Part shown: positions 4,685-6,888 of the stretch, piece by piece | Numbering within the stretch: position 1 is the stretch's first letter | Layout: every line of letters begins with the position of its first letter | NCBI GenBank assembly: GCA_024699205.1 | Contig: JAILQA010000523.1 | Span: 1-6,888 of the forward strand | Source of the DNA: Treponema sp. | GTDB lineage: Bacteria; Spirochaetota; Spirochaetia; Treponematales; Treponemataceae | Direction: 5' to 3' | Length of the DNA stretch: 6,888 nucleotides | The notes under the pieces: model-generated | What the model was told of the DNA's origin: nothing | What the model saw: only the letters and a program-made list of their open reading frames with translations | Database searches by the model: none | Program-made: the position numbers and the translations under genes

Positions 4685-6511
4685 ATGAACGCTAATGAAC
4701 TTCGCTCAAAATATATTGAGTTTTTTAAATCTAAAAATCATGCAGAAATTTCAGGACAGTCTTTAATTCCTGAAAATGACCCTTCTGTTTTATTTACAAC
4801 TGCCGGAATGCATCCTCTTGTTCCTTATTTGTTGGGAGAAAAACATCCGGCTGGAACTCGTCTTACAGATTATCAGAAATGTGTCAGAACTGGTGATATC
4901 GATGAAGTAGGAGATCCATCTCATCTTACTTGTTTTGAAATGCTTGGAAACTGGTCTTTAGGTGATTATTTCAAAAAAGAGTCAATTGCTTTTTCTTATG
5001 AATTCCTTACCTCAAAAGAGTGGCTTGCTCTTGATCCTAGAAAAATCTCTGTAACAGTTTTTGCCGGTGATGAAAATGCACCTCGCGATGAAGATGCCGC
5101 ACAGTATTGGAAAGATAACGGAATGCCAGAAGATAAAATTGCTTATCTTCCTGCTTCTGATAACTGGTGGGCTGCCGGTCCAACTGGTCCTTGTGGTCCT
5201 GATACAGAAATCTTCTATTGGGTAGGCGAAGGTCTTCCTCCAAAAGGTTCAAACAAAGGCACAGACAGCGCAAACTGGATGGAAATCTGGAACAATGTAT
5301 TCATGCAGTTCAACCGCATTGACGAAAAAACACTCGTTCCTCTTCCAAAACAGAATGTAGATACAGGAATGGGACTTGAAAGAACCAACTGTATTCTTCA
5401 GGGAAAAACCTCTGTTTATCTCACAGAAGTTTTCCAGCCTATCATTAATAAAATCGAGAAGCTTGCAGAATACAAATATGGCACAGATGATGAAAAAGAC
5501 AAATCTGTACGTATCATAGCTGATCATATTCGTTCTGCTGTATTCATTTTAGGCGACCAGAGAGGCGTTACACCAGATAGAGTAGGTGCTGGTTATGTTC
5601 TCCGCCGTCTTATCCGCCGTGCAGTTCGTCACGGAATGAAGCTTGGAATCGAAAAAGATTTTATGGCAGAAATTGCAGAAGTTGTAGTTGAAAACTTCAA
5701 AGGACCATATCCAGAACTGGAACAGAATAAAGAAAAAGTTTACAAAGAGCTTACTGCCGAAGAAGCAAAGTTCCGCGTAACTCTTAAAAAAGGTGAAAAT
5801 GAGTTCCAGAAAATGCTTCCTAACTTAATGAAAAATCCTAAAAAGATTATTTCTGGTAAGGTTGCCTATAATCTTTACGAAACTTATGGTTTCCCTCTTG
5901 AATTGACCCAGGAGCTTGGTTTTGAATATGGCTTTACTGTAGATGTTGACGGCTTTAAAGAAGCAGAACGCAAGCATCAGGAAGCAAGTAAAACTGCCGA
6001 AGCTGGAAAAGCAAAGGGCGGACTTGCAGAACAGTCTGATATTACTACAAAGTATCACACTGCAACTCACTTGCTGCAGCAGGCTCTGGTAGAAGTTCTT
6101 GGTGATCAGGTTGCTCAGAAGGGTTCAAACATCAACAACGAAAGAATGCGCTTTGACTTTACTTTTGAACGTGCTATGACTCCAGAAGAAATCAAAAAAG
6201 CCGAAGATATAGTAAACCAGAAGATTCAGGAAGATTTACCTGTTACAATGGAAGTAATGACTCTTGATCAGGCAAAAGCAGAAGGAGCAAGAGCTCTCTT
6301 TGCAAATAAATATGGTGAGAGTGTAAAAGTTTACACAATTGGACGTGACCCTAAAAATGACTGGTTCAGCAAGGAAGTTTGCGGTGGTCCACACGTTCAG
6401 CATACAGCTCAGATTGGAACTTTCAAAATTGAAAAGGAACAGTCATCATCTGCTGGTGTACGAAGAATCCGTGCAACAATCAGCGGTGGACTTCCACTGG
6501 AAAACAGCTAG
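4685..6511 (+). CDS. alaS: Alanyl-tRNA synthetase, short form lacking the C-terminal C-Ala (DHHA1) domain
   Basis: A 608-residue cytoplasmic class II synthetase that charges tRNA-Ala and clears mischarged Ser/Gly-tRNA. The aminoacylation core has TTAGMHPLVPYLLG (38-51), motif 2 starting RTGDIDEVGDP (68-78) with FEMLGNWSLGDYF, the GPTGPCGPDTEIF segment (165-177), and motif 3 VDTGMGLER (225-233). The tRNA-recognition region has VRIIADHIRS, GYVLRRLIRRAVRHG and YETYGFP. The editing domain has the zinc residues H458 and H462 (HTATH) and C566 and H570 (CGGPH), with SSAGVRRIRA near the end. Common bacterial AlaRS is about 875 residues. This one stops right after the editing domain, and the next gene follows, so it is naturally short rather than broken. 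A TTG at 4676 would add three residues but lies within the -10, so I prefer the ATG at 4685, which gives MNANELRSKYIEFF. No Shine-Dalgarno site is usable. The foldase-like gene follows after 68 bp. Confidence 0.96.
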   Translation: MNANELRSKYIEFFKSKNHAEISGQSLIPENDPSVLFTTAGMHPLVPYLLGEKHPAGTRLTDYQKCVRTGDIDEVGDPSHLTCFEMLGNWSLGDYFKKESIAFSYEFLTSKEWLALDPRKISVTVFAGDENAPRDEDAAQYWKDNGMPEDKIAYLPASDNWWAAGPTGPCGPDTEIFYWVGEGLPPKGSNKGTDSANWMEIWNNVFMQFNRIDEKTLVPLPKQNVDTGMGLERTNCILQGKTSVYLTEVFQPIINKIEKLAEYKYGTDDEKDKSVRIIADHIRSAVFILGDQRGVTPDRVGAGYVLRRLIRRAVRHGMKLGIEKDFMAEIAEVVVENFKGPYPELEQNKEKVYKELTAEEAKFRVTLKKGENEFQKMLPNLMKNPKKIISGKVAYNLYETYGFPLELTQELGFEYGFTVDVDGFKEAERKHQEASKTAEAGKAKGGLAEQSDITTKYHTATHLLQQALVEVLGDQVAQKGSNINNERMRFDFTFERAMTPEEIKKAEDIVNQKIQEDLPVTMEVMTLDQAKAEGARALFANKYGESVKVYTIGRDPKNDWFSKEVCGGPHVQHTAQIGTFKIEKEQSSSAGVRRIRATISGGLPLENS

Positions 6512-6563
6512 AGATTGTGTAACCATATGTAAAAAAGTTTGTTTAGGTAAAGTATAAAAATAT

Positions 6564-6572
6564 AAAGAAGGA
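6564..6572 (+). promoter_or_regulatory. Ribosome binding site of the foldase-like gene
   Basis: AAAGAAGGA ends 7 nt before the ATG at 6580, a strong Shine-Dalgarno site that fixes the start. A TATAAA at 6553-6558 just upstream could be a -10, but no convincing -35 accompanies it. The gene may be co-transcribed with alaS, since no terminator is visible in 6512-6563. Confidence 0.85.
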
Positions 6573-6579
6573 TTATTTT

Positions 6580-6888
6580 ATGAAAAAGATTGCATTATCT
6601 GTATTATTACTATTCACTTCAATCGGACTCGCTTTTGCTCAGTCTGATCTCCAGGTTCTTACAGTAATAAAATACAATAAATCAGAATCAATTACTGTAA
6701 AACAGTTAAAAGCCCGCTGCGAAACATATGAGAAGCAGATGGGAAAAAAGCTTTCTGTAGAAGAAAGAAAGATGGTTTTAAAATCATTAACAGAAGAACG
6801 TCTTATTCGTCAGGCTGCACAAAAAGCAGGTATTACAATTCCTGACAGCCAGGTAGATCAGTATTTTATGCAGGGAATGAGCCAGCAG
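6580..6888 (+). CDS. Exported SurA/parvulin-type peptidyl-prolyl isomerase-like protein, N-terminal part (runs off the window)
   Basis: The 103 visible codons begin with a classical Sec signal peptide: MKK, a hydrophobic stretch IALSVLLLFTSIGLA, and cleavage after AFA at residue 20. The mature part carries a SurA N-terminal-like helical segment, with ITVKQLKARCETYEKQMGKKLS (38-59) leading into VLKSLTEERLIRQAAQKAGITIPDSQVDQYF (66-96). The 'L..E.LI.QAA.K.GI.I.D..VD' pattern is typical of periplasmic chaperone/parvulin proteins, which help outer-membrane proteins fold. The catalytic parvulin domain, if present, lies beyond the window, so isomerase activity is not shown here. A cysteine at residue 48 lies in the mature part; no lipobox is present. 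The position after alaS matches, from memory, the T. pallidum gene for Tpn39b. The strong ribosome binding site 7 nt upstream supports the start. Confidence 0.82.
   Translation, partial: MKKIALSVLLLFTSIGLAFAQSDLQVLTVIKYNKSESITVKQLKARCETYEKQMGKKLSVEERKMVLKSLTEERLIRQAAQKAGITIPDSQVDQYFMQGMSQQ

Noticed and set aside
6339..6557. Plus-strand open frame overlapping the end of alaS, considered as a small gene or a frameshifted C-Ala remnant
   Set aside because: It lies in another frame of the conserved editing domain, and the part beyond the alaS stop is only about 15 codons with no C-Ala-like sequence.
1..6888. A mobile element, phage defence island, CRISPR array or biosynthetic cluster
   Set aside because: All genes are recognisable housekeeping or common families with similar base composition; no integrase, transposase, direct-repeat array or island-type genes are seen.

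Overview
The window looks like chromosome from a spirochaete, most likely a host-associated Treponema. The evidence is low GC with A/T-rich intergenic DNA, an alanyl-tRNA synthetase that ends after its editing domain, and the order alaS followed by a secreted foldase-like gene. From memory, T. pallidum has the same pair (alaS next to the Tpn39b/PPIase gene). There is no insertion sequence, phage gene, CRISPR array, tRNA or rRNA. The content is housekeeping, and the unusual material is mostly in the promoters and gene starts.

Layout. At the left edge (1-345, minus) is the N-terminal part of a MATE-family membrane transporter. A 173-bp divergent spacer separates it from a LUD-domain protein (519-1151, plus). 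After a 76-bp spacer with a perfect 10-bp inverted repeat comes trxB, thioredoxin reductase (1228-2139, plus). Eleven bp further on, and probably co-transcribed, is an exported two-domain GH3 beta-N-acetylhexosaminidase of the NagZ type (2151-3923, plus). It converges on a DTW-domain tRNA aminocarboxypropyltransferase (3935-4618, minus). A compact 66-bp divergent spacer then leads to alaS (4685-6511, plus) and the first 103 codons of an exported SurA/parvulin-like protein (6580 to the window end, plus).

How the genes relate. Two genes act on tRNA (alaS and the DTW protein) and are divergently transcribed from one small promoter region. Two or three act in the cell envelope (NagZ-like hydrolase, foldase-like protein, MATE transporter). 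TrxB provides cytoplasmic thiol reduction. I see no single pathway linking them all.

Most notable. For trxB, the DTW gene and alaS, the best promoter -10 hexamer sits 7-8 nt upstream of the best ATG, and no usable Shine-Dalgarno sequence fits. This predicts leaderless or near-leaderless mRNAs. By contrast, the LUD gene and the foldase-like gene have clear Shine-Dalgarno sites. The predicted alaS and DTW-gene promoters share overlapping -35 boxes inside a perfect 8-bp palindrome. All promoter and start-site statements are inferred from sequence alone.
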